58,964 nucleotides of DNA from Candidatus Margulisiibacteriota bacterium (lineage in GTDB: Bacteria > Margulisbacteria > WOR-1 > O2-12-FULL-45-9 > XYB2-FULL-48-7): the NCBI GenBank assembly GCA_018822365.1, contig JAHJKL010000027.1, forward strand, positions 1 to 58,964. The letters run 5' to 3'. Below, piece after piece: positions 49,827 through 58,964 of this stretch (within the stretch, counting starts at the first letter, position 1; the number at the start of each line of letters is the position of its first letter). The notes beneath the pieces were generated by a model. That model was not told where the DNA came from and ran no database searches. It saw nothing but the letters and a program-made list of their open reading frames with translations. Both the position numbers and the translations under genes were made by a program.

Positions 49827-52800
49827 TTATCCCATTAATAATTCCAGGATCTTGGTCCTGGAGGCGATACATTGCATATTGATCCAGCTATCGGAGACGT
49901 ACTGCTGCTTGATCTGTTCAAGCCGCTCGTTCTCCAGCTTAACGATTGTTTCTTCTTCGTCGGTTAGTTCTCCTTCAACGTCAGCAAGAGCGCCTAGTGC
50001 CCGAAGATAATTCCTAACCGATTTGATGTCGTTAATATCAAAAGTGGGCGCCAAGGTAAACCTGGCCGCTGGCGCCGTTGGGATGGCTGGGGCAGGCGCT
50101 GGTTGTGATACAGCGATCCTTTCGCACACAGAAACCGGGATCATTGGATTGCCATCATTATCAAACTTGAGTTCGAGGTCAGCCTTGATCCGCCAGCCGT
50201 CGATCTCCTGGCCAGCTTTAGCCTTAGCGGAACTGATCTTGTCGCCGTTAAAAAAGAGGACCGATCCGGCCAGCCAGGTCGTGTCGCCGATCTTTTGCTG
50301 GTTTTTGACCTCAAGCACGTCCCAGTTGCCGTCATTTTTCAGGTAAACGGTATTGCCGGCGGCTACCCCTTCCCATTCGCCAGCGGGAGTGATTGAGATG
50401 ACGGTTCCGTATGAACTTATTTCGATCCGGGAATCGGCCGGCAGATTGGCGAAGGCGTTACTAGCGTCAACGAGCTTTGTTGGATCAGACGGAACGGTTA
50501 AAATAAAGGACCGATCGTCTTCGTTGATCTCAAGCTCCAATCCTGAGCCGATCAAAAAGTCGCCGATCGGCAGGTCGGCTGAAGGGACAATGATCTCTTT
50601 GTCGCCGGGGGTCTTGAGGATCGCTCCGGATAAAAATTTAACATCAAAAATAGTTATTTCCTGATTATATTTGGTGGCAATGGTTTCGCCTCTGTCGCTA
50701 AACCAGAGTTGGGCTCCCGCCTTGGTCTCTCCCATATCAGCGCCGATAATAATACTGGAAACCTGTTGGGATAGGTTGTCAAGAATGACCTTTGAGCCGG
50801 GCGGGTAATCGGTCCCGTAAATATTCAGATGGGCGCCGAGCTCGATGCTGCCGATCTCGCCGGTAGCCGAGAAAACCAGCCAGCTGCCGTTGGTAACCGG
50901 TTCGGCAAGATGGGGGAGGGTTAAGGAGCCAAAGAATCTGGCTTCGACTAAGCGCTCGGTTGTTGAGTCGTAAACCAGCCGGCTGTTGGCCGAATAATCA
51001 ATGCCGTTGATATTCCTGGTGTTGCCGTTGGCAAGCTTCAACCTGACCGTGGTTCTGTTGCCGGCAAAGTTCAATTTGGTCCGGTGCGGGTGGAAAAGGC
51101 CAAAGATCTTCTGTTCGCCGTAAAGCTCGGCGCCGATCAATGAATCATTCTCATAAAAGAGATAGGTGCCGGCATTAAAATTAATAGAATGAATAGTTCG
51201 TTCACTGCCGAGGCGGGCGCTTTGTAATTCGCCTTGTTCATTGAACCAGACCCTGTCCCCGGCCAAAAATTGCGGGCCGCCAAGGTTTTGCGGGGCCGAT
51301 AAATTAGCGCTAATCAGCTTTCCTTCAGGAGAAAAATATAAGACCGTCCCCTTTTGGTAGCCGATGTTATTGATGATTTTTGGCTCGGCCAATTCAACCG
51401 AACGCAGCGGCCTCGTGTTTTCCGCGTGATAGGTGATACTGTCGCTGGCGATCCTGGTCGGGTTCTGTTCGCCGGGCAAAACCACCTGGAGGGCGGCTTT
51501 GGCTGGAGTGGACCGAAAGGCAAGGTCCCCTTTTTTGTCGGTGACCAGGTCGGCGATAATTACGGTAGTATTGTCCCCTTCTTTCCCCGCCTCTCTCATA
51601 TGCTCCAAAGCAACTTCGGCAAGTAACTGCGCCCGGCGGGCTGCCGGGAGATGAGCGTTGTTGATCAGCAGGTTTCGCAGGACGTCAAAAGAGATAAAAC
51701 CGTGCAACCCGTCGGTCGACAGCAATAAGGTGTCCCCCGGTTTTAGTTCTATATTTGAGCGGCTGACATTTTCCGGGCCATTTAAATGACCCAATGGATT
51801 CAGGATTTCCCCCTGCGCTGTCATGGTAAATTCATGGTAATCGGCTGTTTCGGCCTGATCAAATGGATAGGCGGTCGCTCCATTTAAGTCGACCAATTCT
51901 TTAACTTTACCATTCTGGGCGCCCCACTGGAGAGTGTGTTTGTGATTGTCAACGGTCCGCAGCAAAAGCTCTCCGCCGCGCAGGATGTATAGTCTGGCGT
52001 CGCCGGCCCAGGCGACCTGGGCATTCTTTCCTTCAATAAATATTGTGGCCGCGGCTGCTCCCATGCCGCTCAAGGGCTCCGCGTTTGCCGGCTGGGTTTG
52101 CGCCCGAAACTTGATCGCTTCGTCGGCAAAGAACAGGGCTTCGGCCGCGTTGAGAGATCTGTTTTGCGTTCTGCTTAAGTAAGCCTGTCTGGTCTTGTGA
52201 ACGGCAATATCCGCGGCAACTTCTCCTCCGTTGTGTCCCCCCATGCCGTCAAATACCCGCAAGTAAAGTCCGTCGATCGCCGCGGCGTCTTCATTATTCG
52301 CCCGGCCGTTGACCGAACAAAAGCCCCCTAGACCCAAGCCGATGTGTAGAGAAGTATACGCAGCTCCTTTGGTGGTGGAGGCGTATGTCGGCGCATTAGG
52401 CGTGGTTAGCCTTCTAATAATAGCTCTTAATATTAAATAAGGTAAGAGAACCGGGCTAAAAACCACGTAACCGAGCCATTTGAACGCCTTCAAAGACAGG
52501 CTGGGCTGCTTGGCCGCTGGGGCCGGTCTTGCCGCTGGCGGGAGAGTAGGGATCTGGGACGGAGCTGGCGGCGTGATCGGCAGCCTGACGGTTGGCGGCT
52601 CTTCTTCAGTCGGGGCTTGTTGTACAGATGCCGGAGTAACGACCAGCGGGGGAGTAATGATTGGCGGTGCAGTTGACGCCTGGGCCTGTTCCGGCTTGAG
52701 CAGTTCTAAGATTTGCGTGGTCAGCGCGCCAAGCTGCTGATGCGAAGTCAGCGGCGTTAATCCGGTCAATATCGCCTGCTCGTTGCAGACGATCCCTTTC

Positions 52801-52955
52801 TGGACGGCGGCAAGGAGTTTTTGCGCGTTCTCGATCCTGACCGACAGGTCAACCTTGCCGCTTTTGTTGGTGACAAGCGACAGATAGGTCCTTTCTATTT
52901 TTGAAAAGCGAGTGTAGGAAGGATGCGAAGTGGTTATACGAGCGATCACGTTCAT
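49827..52955 (-). CDS. PP2C-type Ser/Thr phosphatase with membrane segment and beta-repeat C-terminus
   Basis: 1042 residues. A small N-terminal domain, Pro-rich linker, a hydrophobic segment (YVVFSPVLLPYLILRAII, about 168-185) and then a full PP2C domain (about 205-475): NNED, DGMGGH with Asp236, AWAGDARLY, LLLSTDGLHGF and EGDNTTVIIA with Asp461, all metal-binding acidic residues present. The rest (about 500-960) consists of roughly 39-residue repeats of the form 'G-x-x-F-x-A-G-x-x-V-x-F...G-x-L'. Short helical C-terminus. It reverses phosphorylation by the kinase encoded upstream, whose stop overlaps its ATG. The repeat region is unusual for PP2C proteins. Confidence 0.9.
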   Translation of the reverse strand: MNVIARITTSHPSYTRFSKIERTYLSLVTNKSGKVDLSVRIENAQKLLAAVQKGIVCNEQAILTGLTPLTSHQQLGALTTQILELLKPEQAQASTAPPIITPPLVVTPASVQQAPTEEEPPTVRLPITPPAPSQIPTLPPAARPAPAAKQPSLSLKAFKWLGYVVFSPVLLPYLILRAIIRRLTTPNAPTYASTTKGAAYTSLHIGLGLGGFCSVNGRANNEDAAAIDGLYLRVFDGMGGHNGGEVAADIAVHKTRQAYLSRTQNRSLNAAEALFFADEAIKFRAQTQPANAEPLSGMGAAAATIFIEGKNAQVAWAGDARLYILRGGELLLRTVDNHKHTLQWGAQNGKVKELVDLNGATAYPFDQAETADYHEFTMTAQGEILNPLGHLNGPENVSRSNIELKPGDTLLLSTDGLHGFISFDVLRNLLINNAHLPAARRAQLLAEVALEHMREAGKEGDNTTVIIADLVTDKKGDLAFRSTPAKAALQVVLPGEQNPTRIASDSITYHAENTRPLRSVELAEPKIINNIGYQKGTVLYFSPEGKLISANLSAPQNLGGPQFLAGDRVWFNEQGELQSARLGSERTIHSINFNAGTYLFYENDSLIGAELYGEQKIFGLFHPHRTKLNFAGNRTTVRLKLANGNTRNINGIDYSANSRLVYDSTTERLVEARFFGSLTLPHLAEPVTNGSWLVFSATGEIGSIELGAHLNIYGTDYPPGSKVILDNLSQQVSSIIIGADMGETKAGAQLWFSDRGETIATKYNQEITIFDVKFLSGAILKTPGDKEIIVPSADLPIGDFLIGSGLELEINEDDRSFILTVPSDPTKLVDASNAFANLPADSRIEISSYGTVISITPAGEWEGVAAGNTVYLKNDGNWDVLEVKNQQKIGDTTWLAGSVLFFNGDKISSAKAKAGQEIDGWRIKADLELKFDNDGNPMIPVSVCERIAVSQPAPAPAIPTAPAARFTLAPTFDINDIKSVRNYLRALGALADVEGELTDEEETIVKLENERLEQIKQQYVSDSWINMQCIASRTKILELLMG

Positions 52956-55618
52956 GCCGAACCTCCGTTTTCATCGTCAAGGTCGTCCTGAATAAAATTG
53001 ATCAGGTAGGTGATCGCGGAACGGGCGGCCGCTTTGAGCTCCGCGTCCTGTTCGGCCTTGATCAGGCGTTGAAGCACGGTTACCAGTTGGCCGGCAACGG
53101 TCGGATCGTCGACGTATTGCTCGATATTCCTCAACAGCTTGAGCCGGCTGGCTTTATCGCCGGTATTGACCGATTGGGTAAGCTGTCCGATGGTCGGGGT
53201 CTGGGAAAGCAACGGATTGGTCAAGCTGTCGATATGGGTCGGTTCCTCCCCTGAAAGCCTTTGGCTGGTCGGCGGATCGCTTGGTTTGACCTTGCGAATT
53301 GCCGGGGCGGTTTTAACCTCGATCGCGGAGAGGTTCTCTTGGATGCTGATAATGCTAAGCTCGCTGTCATCCAAGCGCTCCTGATCTTTTAGTTTAACTA
53401 CGAACGCCTGTTCAAGCTCGGCCATTGAATCGAACGCCGTGTGGGAGATTCTGTTCTGGCAAACCCCGATCTCCAGGATCGGGAACAATACGGTGGAAAC
53501 AGTTCCTTCAACCGGTAATTCTTTAACTACATCTTTATTGTTGATCGTGGCGACCCGCCGGATCACTCCTTTGAACTCCTGGAGCAATCTCCCTTCCTTG
53601 CTGATCAGGAGTGCGTGCGCGAACTTTCCTTTTTCCAGGAAGGGGTTGCCGTCCTGGCCGGAGAATTCCCAAACCGGCTGGGAACCGGAAGCGAGCTGGT
53701 AAAGGGTGGCGCAAATGCCGAAAATATCGTTTTGGACCTTGTTTTCCCACACTTCTGGGGCTTTAAGGTAGCCGGGGTAGCCGTAAGAAGGGGTCCCGAC
53801 CAGCATGCCGGCCTGGGTGAGATCGGTGCCGTCCTGGGTTTTAGCCAGGCCAAAATCACCCACTTTGATCTGCCCGTTATGGATGTTATAAAAAACATTC
53901 CCCGGTTTGATGTCGCGATGGGCCATATGGAAATTCTCATGAAGATTCTTCAAGGAGCGGGCCAGAAGGAGGCCGATCCGTAACAGGATGTTCGGTTTGG
54001 AAAAGTCTGACGTCGGCGAAAAAATGTCGCTGGACAGGGTGACCCAGTTGGTCGGGTCCAGGTATTCCATGACCATGGCCGGCTGGTTAGCGGCAGTAAC
54101 CGCGTAGTGGTGCATAGCGACGTAGCTGGAACGGAGCGGCTCGGCGGTTTCGTCGCAGACCTTTTTTTGGTTGACGTATTCTTGCTTGAAGCGGTTTGCC
54201 GCTTCCGGGTCGTTGGTCGATGCGGTAGCCAGCAGTGACTTGACCGCAACTTGTTGATTTGTCCCAAAATCCCAGCCAAGGTAAACCTCTCCCATCCCGC
54301 CGGCGGCGACAAAACGGCCGCTGGCGTTGGTCCCGATGTTGTCCGGGTCCTGGTTGGGGAGGGCGGGCAAGAGATAATATTTTTGCGTGTATTGATTTTC
54401 CGGACGGTTCGGGTCGACCGCGGTGATCGTCAGCCCGAGATCGGTCGAAAGCAAGATGAGCATCACTTTCAGGGCCTCTGTTCTTGGGGCTATTTCCCCC
54501 TGGCGGGCGTAAGTGTTGTAAGCCGCGGGGCTGGCCTGCAGTGAAGCGAGGAGACGATAGGCCGGCCAGGCCAGGCGGAGTTTATCCAGGGGGGTTCCGG
54601 GTAAAGCGTTAAGATCAAGGTCCAGGATCAAATCGTAAATGACCGGTCCAAGGTTTTCCAGGATAACGAATTTATCTTTGGAAGCCTCAAATAATGAAGG
54701 CAGAAGATGCCGTTCCGGGTGGCTCTTGATCATTTCGATCAGAGCTTGTTTTCTGTCATGGGCAAGCTTTTTTTCGAGCTGGGCGACCAGCGTCGGCATG
54801 TCAATGATCCCGCCGTTATTGTTGTTCGGCAGGTCATTCTTGGCCTCATTTAATTTTTTACCATTCAAATGGGCCATTTCCTGTCTGACCTTTTCGCTGA
54901 GCTCTTTAGGGAGCCGAATTAAAAGGTAATCAACTTTCTTGGCGTTCTTTAGGCCGACAAGGTGGCGGGCCAGGCTCTCTTCTCTTCCGACCGCGAGCTT
55001 GGCGAGCTCCCTGACCGTTGATCTGGCTCTGGAGTCGCCTATCATCTGTATGACTCCGACCGTGATCATGGTTCCTGCTCCGACGATCATGGCTGGGATC
55101 CAAAACGGCAGAGTGATGGGGAGAAAAGAAAAAGCGGCGCTGACCGCCAGGGAGGATGAAGCAAAAAGACCGGCGGCGGTGCTGGCGGCGGCCCCAAGGC
55201 CAAGCATAAGGTTGCTGCGCCAGAATGAGTCGTGGCGTTTAATGAAAACGGTCATTTTTTTGTCCAATTCGTTGCTAATGGAAGGGATAGTTTGTTTAAG
55301 GGCCTGCCCGGCAACGCGAGTTGTCGAGTCGCTGTTGCTGGCCATGAAGACCGCGGGGATATTTAAAAGGTCCCGGTTTTGCGGGGTGCCGGCGATCGCC
55401 GGTTCGCCAAGCGAAGAGGTGTTGGGGAAAAGCGCGTCAGCCGCCCGGTCGGTGACCTGAATAAAAGCTCTTCGACCGAATTGTTCAAGGCTGGTAAGCG
55501 ACAAGAGCGAACGTCTCTCTTCTCCCGGATAGATGCGTCGGAATAACTGCCGCGGAGCGGTCAGCGGCCTTCCGGCCGGTTGGTTATGGTCTATTCTGAC
55601 GATCGGTCTATTTTGCAT
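52952..55618 (-). CDS. Hanks-type Ser/Thr protein kinase with internal membrane segment
   Basis: 888 residues. The N-terminal region (to about 420) includes two hydrophobic helices (SSSLAVSAAFSFLPITLPFW and AMIVGAGTMITVGVIQMI, about 150-190) and a helical part. The kinase domain (about 430-720) has the glycine loop VAAGGMGEVYLGW, Lys460 in VAVKSL, AHRDIKPGNV with catalytic Asp569, DFGLAK with Asp588, and APE in the activation loop. A HEAT-like helical C-terminus (about 815-885) may be a docking part. ATG 55618 follows GAGGAG. First gene of a kinase-PP2C-coiled-coil operon behind a sigma-28-like promoter. Confidence 0.9.
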   Translation of the reverse strand: MQNRPIVRIDHNQPAGRPLTAPRQLFRRIYPGEERRSLLSLTSLEQFGRRAFIQVTDRAADALFPNTSSLGEPAIAGTPQNRDLLNIPAVFMASNSDSTTRVAGQALKQTIPSISNELDKKMTVFIKRHDSFWRSNLMLGLGAAASTAAGLFASSSLAVSAAFSFLPITLPFWIPAMIVGAGTMITVGVIQMIGDSRARSTVRELAKLAVGREESLARHLVGLKNAKKVDYLLIRLPKELSEKVRQEMAHLNGKKLNEAKNDLPNNNNGGIIDMPTLVAQLEKKLAHDRKQALIEMIKSHPERHLLPSLFEASKDKFVILENLGPVIYDLILDLDLNALPGTPLDKLRLAWPAYRLLASLQASPAAYNTYARQGEIAPRTEALKVMLILLSTDLGLTITAVDPNRPENQYTQKYYLLPALPNQDPDNIGTNASGRFVAAGGMGEVYLGWDFGTNQQVAVKSLLATASTNDPEAANRFKQEYVNQKKVCDETAEPLRSSYVAMHHYAVTAANQPAMVMEYLDPTNWVTLSSDIFSPTSDFSKPNILLRIGLLLARSLKNLHENFHMAHRDIKPGNVFYNIHNGQIKVGDFGLAKTQDGTDLTQAGMLVGTPSYGYPGYLKAPEVWENKVQNDIFGICATLYQLASGSQPVWEFSGQDGNPFLEKGKFAHALLISKEGRLLQEFKGVIRRVATINNKDVVKELPVEGTVSTVLFPILEIGVCQNRISHTAFDSMAELEQAFVVKLKDQERLDDSELSIISIQENLSAIEVKTAPAIRKVKPSDPPTSQRLSGEEPTHIDSLTNPLLSQTPTIGQLTQSVNTGDKASRLKLLRNIEQYVDDPTVAGQLVTVLQRLIKAEQDAELKAAARSAITYLINFIQDDLDDENGGSA

Positions 55619-55639
55619 CTTTTCTCCTCGCTTTAATAT

Positions 55640-55666
55640 TATCGTTAGTTAACAGAAAAAATTTCA
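55640..55666 (-). promoter_or_regulatory. Sigma-28-like promoter of the kinase operon
   Basis: TGAAATT (55666-55660), 15 nt, CGATA (55644-55640), 21 bp before ATG 55618 and 10 bp past the stop of the PKD gene. Confidence 0.65.
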
Positions 55667-55676
55667 CTTCCATAAG

Positions 55677-58600
55677 TTAAATTGGCCAGGTTGAGACGAC
55701 CGTGGTCAGGTCTGACTTGTTGCCGAAATTGTCCTCGATGGTGACCTTTACGGTATAAGTACAGGCCTGGGTGCCGCCGCAGGCAAAGGTGTGTGGCAGG
55801 CTGGAGGCGCTTCCGCTTTCTACTGGAGAACCATCTCCCCAATTAAAGGCGTAGTTGACAAGGCTGGCGCCGGCGGCGTTGGTGTAGCTGTTGCCGGCGT
55901 CGGCAACGACATTGAGAGGCGCTGGTCCAGATCCCGGGTTGATTACCAGGTTCGGCACAGGCGCGCCGTGCGGCACAATAGTAATAATGAAGGGAACAAA
56001 ATATTCGGAGCCATCAACGGTGCTCTTGACCTTGGCGACAACCTGGTATTTGCCAGGGTTATCGAACTGATGCATAGTGTCGGCCCCAGTTCCTGCCGGT
56101 TTGCCGTCGGCAAACTCCCAGGAAACCTCCCAATCAGTTTGCGGGTTGGGGAGGGTGATGCTCATCGGGGCCGGGGTGTCTTCTTCGGCGGCGTAAGGGA
56201 TGGTCACGCCGATTGCCGGCGGATTGACCGACTGCTTGACGATAGTGATCTTTTGGGTGACTTCGTCCTTAACGCTTGGATCATCGATCCTGCCCATGAT
56301 CAGCTTGACGGTATAAGTCCCTTCTTTGGCAAAGGCGTGGGGAGGAGGAGTGGGGCCGGTCCCAAAGGTGCCGTCGCCAAAATCCCAGGTGTAGGTGTAT
56401 TGTGTTCCATCAATGATGCCGGCGGTAAATGGGACAGCTTCTCCCATTTTACCGGAGAACGGCCCGACAATGCTGGCTTGCGGCAGGGGAACGGTATTTT
56501 CGTAGACGTTAACTTTTCTGGCGGCGGTTGTTTTGATGTTCCCCTGGGCGTCTTTGACGGTGAAGGTGAAAATATATTCTCCGGTCACCGGGAAATTAAC
56601 CGACGCGATCGTTTGCCCGGAATAAGGAGTGGTAATAAATTGTGACGGGTCGTTTGGATCAGGGGAGACGACTGTCCACTCGTACTGGTTGTTCGGGTCG
56701 TTGTCGGTGGAATAACCGGTGATGTTGGCCGCCGATTCCCCCTGGTGATAAGAATATTTAAGGTTGCCGGAGATCGAGGCCTCCGGGGTCGCGGCTCCGC
56801 CCGGGTAAACATTGACAGACCGGGAAGCTGACCCGATGACAATGTTGTTGCCGTCGAGAACTTCCAGTTTAAAGGCGTATTCACCGGTCTGGCTGAAGCT
56901 GAACGAAGGGATGTCTTTACTGTTGACCGTTTGAGTGGTCAGGTCCGGCCTGGTGATGGTCCAGCGATATTTCGCGTCAGGGTCGGTCGAGTCGGTCCAG
57001 CCTGATATGTTGGTCGCGGTCTCTCCCTGGTTGTATGAGTAATCAAGGTTGCTGGAGATCAGGACCTGCGGCGCGCCGGTGTAGGGGGCGTAAACGTCGA
57101 CGAACTGGGTTTTTGTCACCGTGTACGCTCCATTGGCCCCGGTGACGGTCATATCAAGCCGGAAAGTGCCGGAGCTGTCAAAGACAGGGGTGACATTTTT
57201 CCCGGACATGGAATAAAGAGGAATATTCGTCGTCTGGCCGGGATTGGCCGGATCGGGAACATCCTGGCTGACGACCCAGTCGACCTGGGCGGTGTTATCT
57301 TCCGGCCAGTCGCGGCCGATCAGGGCGGCGACGTTGATCGGTTGGCCGACAGAAATCCCATTGTTGTTGTTTAAGTTGATAGAGACCGGTGGAGCGGGAA
57401 AAGGATAGATCTCCAGCGCTTCGGCCCCTTCTTTGGTGACGGTCGCCATGACCTCTTGATTGGCGTCGAGGACGGTCAGGCGGATAGCGTATTTTCCAGA
57501 TTCATCAAAGGTATGGGTGACGGTGGGCGAAGCCCCTTCTTCCATGAGGATAGGGGTTGGATAAGCGACGTTGTCTTTGGCGACGATCTCCCAGCGGTAG
57601 CTGGCGGCGCCTGCGATCACCTGGGCGTTCAGGACGATCGGCCGGTGGGCCAGGCGTTCCGAGTATGGGGTGGCGACCGTAAAATCACCGGTGACCGTGG
57701 TGGTGGTGCCAGACGGCGCCACGGAAATGGTTTCAGTCCTTGCGATTTCATAGGCGTTGTCCCCGCCGACCGCTTTGACTTCCAGGTAGTAGTTGGTGTT
57801 GGTCGCGACCTCCGGGAAAGAAAAATTAAAAGGGTTGGGCTGGCCGCTTGCCAGGCAGGGCTGGTCGGCAGTTTTATCTTCGACCGGGGCCCCATTGAAA
57901 AAGTGATAGAGGCGGAAAGAGCAGGTGGCCGCTTCGTCTTCCGGGCCAAATTCAGGGCGGTATTCGCTAGGTATCAGAACCGGAAGATAGCTTTGCGTGG
58001 TCTCTCCCTTGGGATAAAGATTGCCGTCGATCTTAAGGGTCGGGGCGGGGAAAGGATAGACGATAATATCGCTCTTTTGGACCGAGAGAGGCTTTTCGAG
58101 CTTATCACCGGTAATGGTCAAGGATGCGGAATAAGTTCCTTCACGCATCGGCGTGAAGGTGGCGTTGTTGCCGCTGGTCGTCAAGTCAACCGGATTACCG
58201 TCAGGGTCTTTGACCTCCCAGGTGTAATTCAATGTTCCTTCGGGGATCTGGCTTAGCCAGTTTGGAGAGAGAGTGACCGGCCGGCGGGCGTATTGTCCGC
58301 TGACTTCATAGTTGGTGTTGATCCCGGCCTGATAGTTGCCGGAGGTGCCGGTCGTGCCGGGCGCGTTGATCGCAAAATCGTTGAAGCTTTGCGAGGAAAG
58401 GACCTTTCCCTCGCTGTCCCGCACGACGATCTTGACCGGCTTTCCCCAGGCGCGGTCGGCGTTTTGAGTGGTTGAGAATTGACCGTTAGCGTACGTCAGT
58501 GGGAAGTTCCCCTTTCCGGTTTCCAGCGTGATGCTGATCTTGGATGGATCGACGCATTCGGAGTTGGTAACCGCGACCGTAAATTCGATCGGTGTTCCGG

Positions 58601-58886
58601 CGGGAATGCTGTACTGGTTGATACCGTCGGGAATGTTCATGGAAAAACTGCCGATCCCATCGCTAAGGCTCTGGCAGGCCGATGACCCGGTTTCATGGAC
58701 GCAGCCGATAAAAAGGGCAAAAGGGTTAAAGTCGGCCAGAGTTAAGGGTTGGCGCGGCATGATATTGCGCGGCACCGGCAATCTTGTCGGTTGACTTGGC
58801 TCGGGAGAGATCCGACCGGGATTGACCGGATAGCACATTCCGTTTTCGTATCTGCCGACTAAATTTGGGCCGTCATAAATATCCAT
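55677..58886 (-). CDS. PKD-repeat surface protein
   Basis: 1069 residues with about nine PKD/Ig-like repeats of about 90-100 residues. Good PKD cores are YTWDFGDGTFGTG, WEFADGKPAGTG and FNWGDGSPVESG near the C-terminus; upstream repeats have YRWTITRPDL and YEWTVVSPDP. The N-terminus (MDIYDGPNLVGRYENGMCY) has no usual signal peptide; a hydrophobic FALFIGC lies at about 55-61. No catalytic domain. PKD repeats are typical extracellular spacers or adhesive stalks. ATG 58886 has only a weak GGGG ribosome site. The kinase operon follows. Confidence 0.78.
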   Translation of the reverse strand: MDIYDGPNLVGRYENGMCYPVNPGRISPEPSQPTRLPVPRNIMPRQPLTLADFNPFALFIGCVHETGSSACQSLSDGIGSFSMNIPDGINQYSIPAGTPIEFTVAVTNSECVDPSKISITLETGKGNFPLTYANGQFSTTQNADRAWGKPVKIVVRDSEGKVLSSQSFNDFAINAPGTTGTSGNYQAGINTNYEVSGQYARRPVTLSPNWLSQIPEGTLNYTWEVKDPDGNPVDLTTSGNNATFTPMREGTYSASLTITGDKLEKPLSVQKSDIIVYPFPAPTLKIDGNLYPKGETTQSYLPVLIPSEYRPEFGPEDEAATCSFRLYHFFNGAPVEDKTADQPCLASGQPNPFNFSFPEVATNTNYYLEVKAVGGDNAYEIARTETISVAPSGTTTTVTGDFTVATPYSERLAHRPIVLNAQVIAGAASYRWEIVAKDNVAYPTPILMEEGASPTVTHTFDESGKYAIRLTVLDANQEVMATVTKEGAEALEIYPFPAPPVSINLNNNNGISVGQPINVAALIGRDWPEDNTAQVDWVVSQDVPDPANPGQTTNIPLYSMSGKNVTPVFDSSGTFRLDMTVTGANGAYTVTKTQFVDVYAPYTGAPQVLISSNLDYSYNQGETATNISGWTDSTDPDAKYRWTITRPDLTTQTVNSKDIPSFSFSQTGEYAFKLEVLDGNNIVIGSASRSVNVYPGGAATPEASISGNLKYSYHQGESAANITGYSTDNDPNNQYEWTVVSPDPNDPSQFITTPYSGQTIASVNFPVTGEYIFTFTVKDAQGNIKTTAARKVNVYENTVPLPQASIVGPFSGKMGEAVPFTAGIIDGTQYTYTWDFGDGTFGTGPTPPPHAFAKEGTYTVKLIMGRIDDPSVKDEVTQKITIVKQSVNPPAIGVTIPYAAEEDTPAPMSITLPNPQTDWEVSWEFADGKPAGTGADTMHQFDNPGKYQVVAKVKSTVDGSEYFVPFIITIVPHGAPVPNLVINPGSGPAPLNVVADAGNSYTNAAGASLVNYAFNWGDGSPVESGSASSLPHTFACGGTQACTYTVKVTIEDNFGNKSDLTTVVSTWPI

Positions 58887-58930
58887 TGTTTACCCCTTTA
58901 TATTTTTCTTTTGCGTCCTATATTTTCTCT

Positions 58931-58960
58931 CGGGAACCGAAGACTAAACGTCTCGGTTTC
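58931..58960 (-). repeat. Inverted repeat upstream of the PKD gene
   Basis: AACCGA/TCGGTT and GAC/GTC arms around GTTTA, with one bulged base, 45 bp before ATG 58886. It may end an upstream transcript or lie in the leader; the window ends here. Confidence 0.4.
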
Positions 58961-58964
58961 CAAA

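Overview
The window looks like a chromosomal piece of an uncultured diderm bacterium. Support: PorV-like outer-membrane barrels carrying S-layer-homology (SLH) domains, lipoprotein signals, IPT/TIG and PKD surface proteins, and a bacterial smpB/tmRNA pair. The mix of SLH, PorV-like and FlgD-Ig-like domains would suit a Margulisbacteria/WOR-1-type lineage, but no marker here settles the taxonomy, so this is inference only.

Layout. (1) 1-13419, + strand: a compact array of secreted proteins built from two alternating families, called A and B here, in the order A1-B1, A2-B2, A3-B3, A4-B4, ending in an A-type/FlgD-Ig hybrid. Small toxin-antitoxin-like or coiled-coil genes sit at three pair junctions: DUF4160/DUF2442, a 103-residue coiled coil, and MNT plus a broken HEPN gene. 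(2) 13481-19332, + strand: housekeeping genes proA, nadD, an M16 peptidase, dut, dapB, smpB, two small unknown genes, and ssrA (tmRNA) with an unusually long predicted tag. (3) 19621-28302: a GT-C glycosyltransferase, a 765-residue unknown, a methyltransferase, a membrane histidine kinase convergent with a receiver-only response regulator, and a DUF4015 protein. (4) 28299-58886, all - strand: a large surface/signalling locus with a PKD-repeat protein, a Ser/Thr kinase, a PP2C phosphatase, a coiled-coil protein, lipoproteins, IPT/TIG proteins with FlgD-Ig-like C-termini, two PorV-SLH barrels, and a barrel protein apparently joined to a TonB-C-like domain by a frameshift at a 9-A run.

Regulation. 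Six sites on the - strand share TGAAATT-N15-CGATA with exactly the same spacing. A seventh, imperfect one lies on the + strand before the 765-residue gene. The pattern has the geometry of sigma-28 (FliA/SigD) promoters and stands in front of the kinase-phosphatase operon, the lipoproteins and one PorV-SLH gene, suggesting one regulon. Several + strand genes instead have TATAAT- or TACAAT-type -10 boxes 6-8 nt before the start codon, which implies leaderless mRNAs. One IPT gene has its Shine-Dalgarno inside a perfect 10-bp hairpin.

The strongest candidates for an undescribed system are the sigma-28-like regulon joining a Hanks kinase/PP2C pair to a surface apparatus, the twice-repeated pair of FlgD-Ig-tailed cargo plus PorV-SLH barrel, and the A/B cassette array. 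The large C-terminal module of family A reappears at the end of a 1622-residue protein in the - strand locus, so the two loci are probably related in function.
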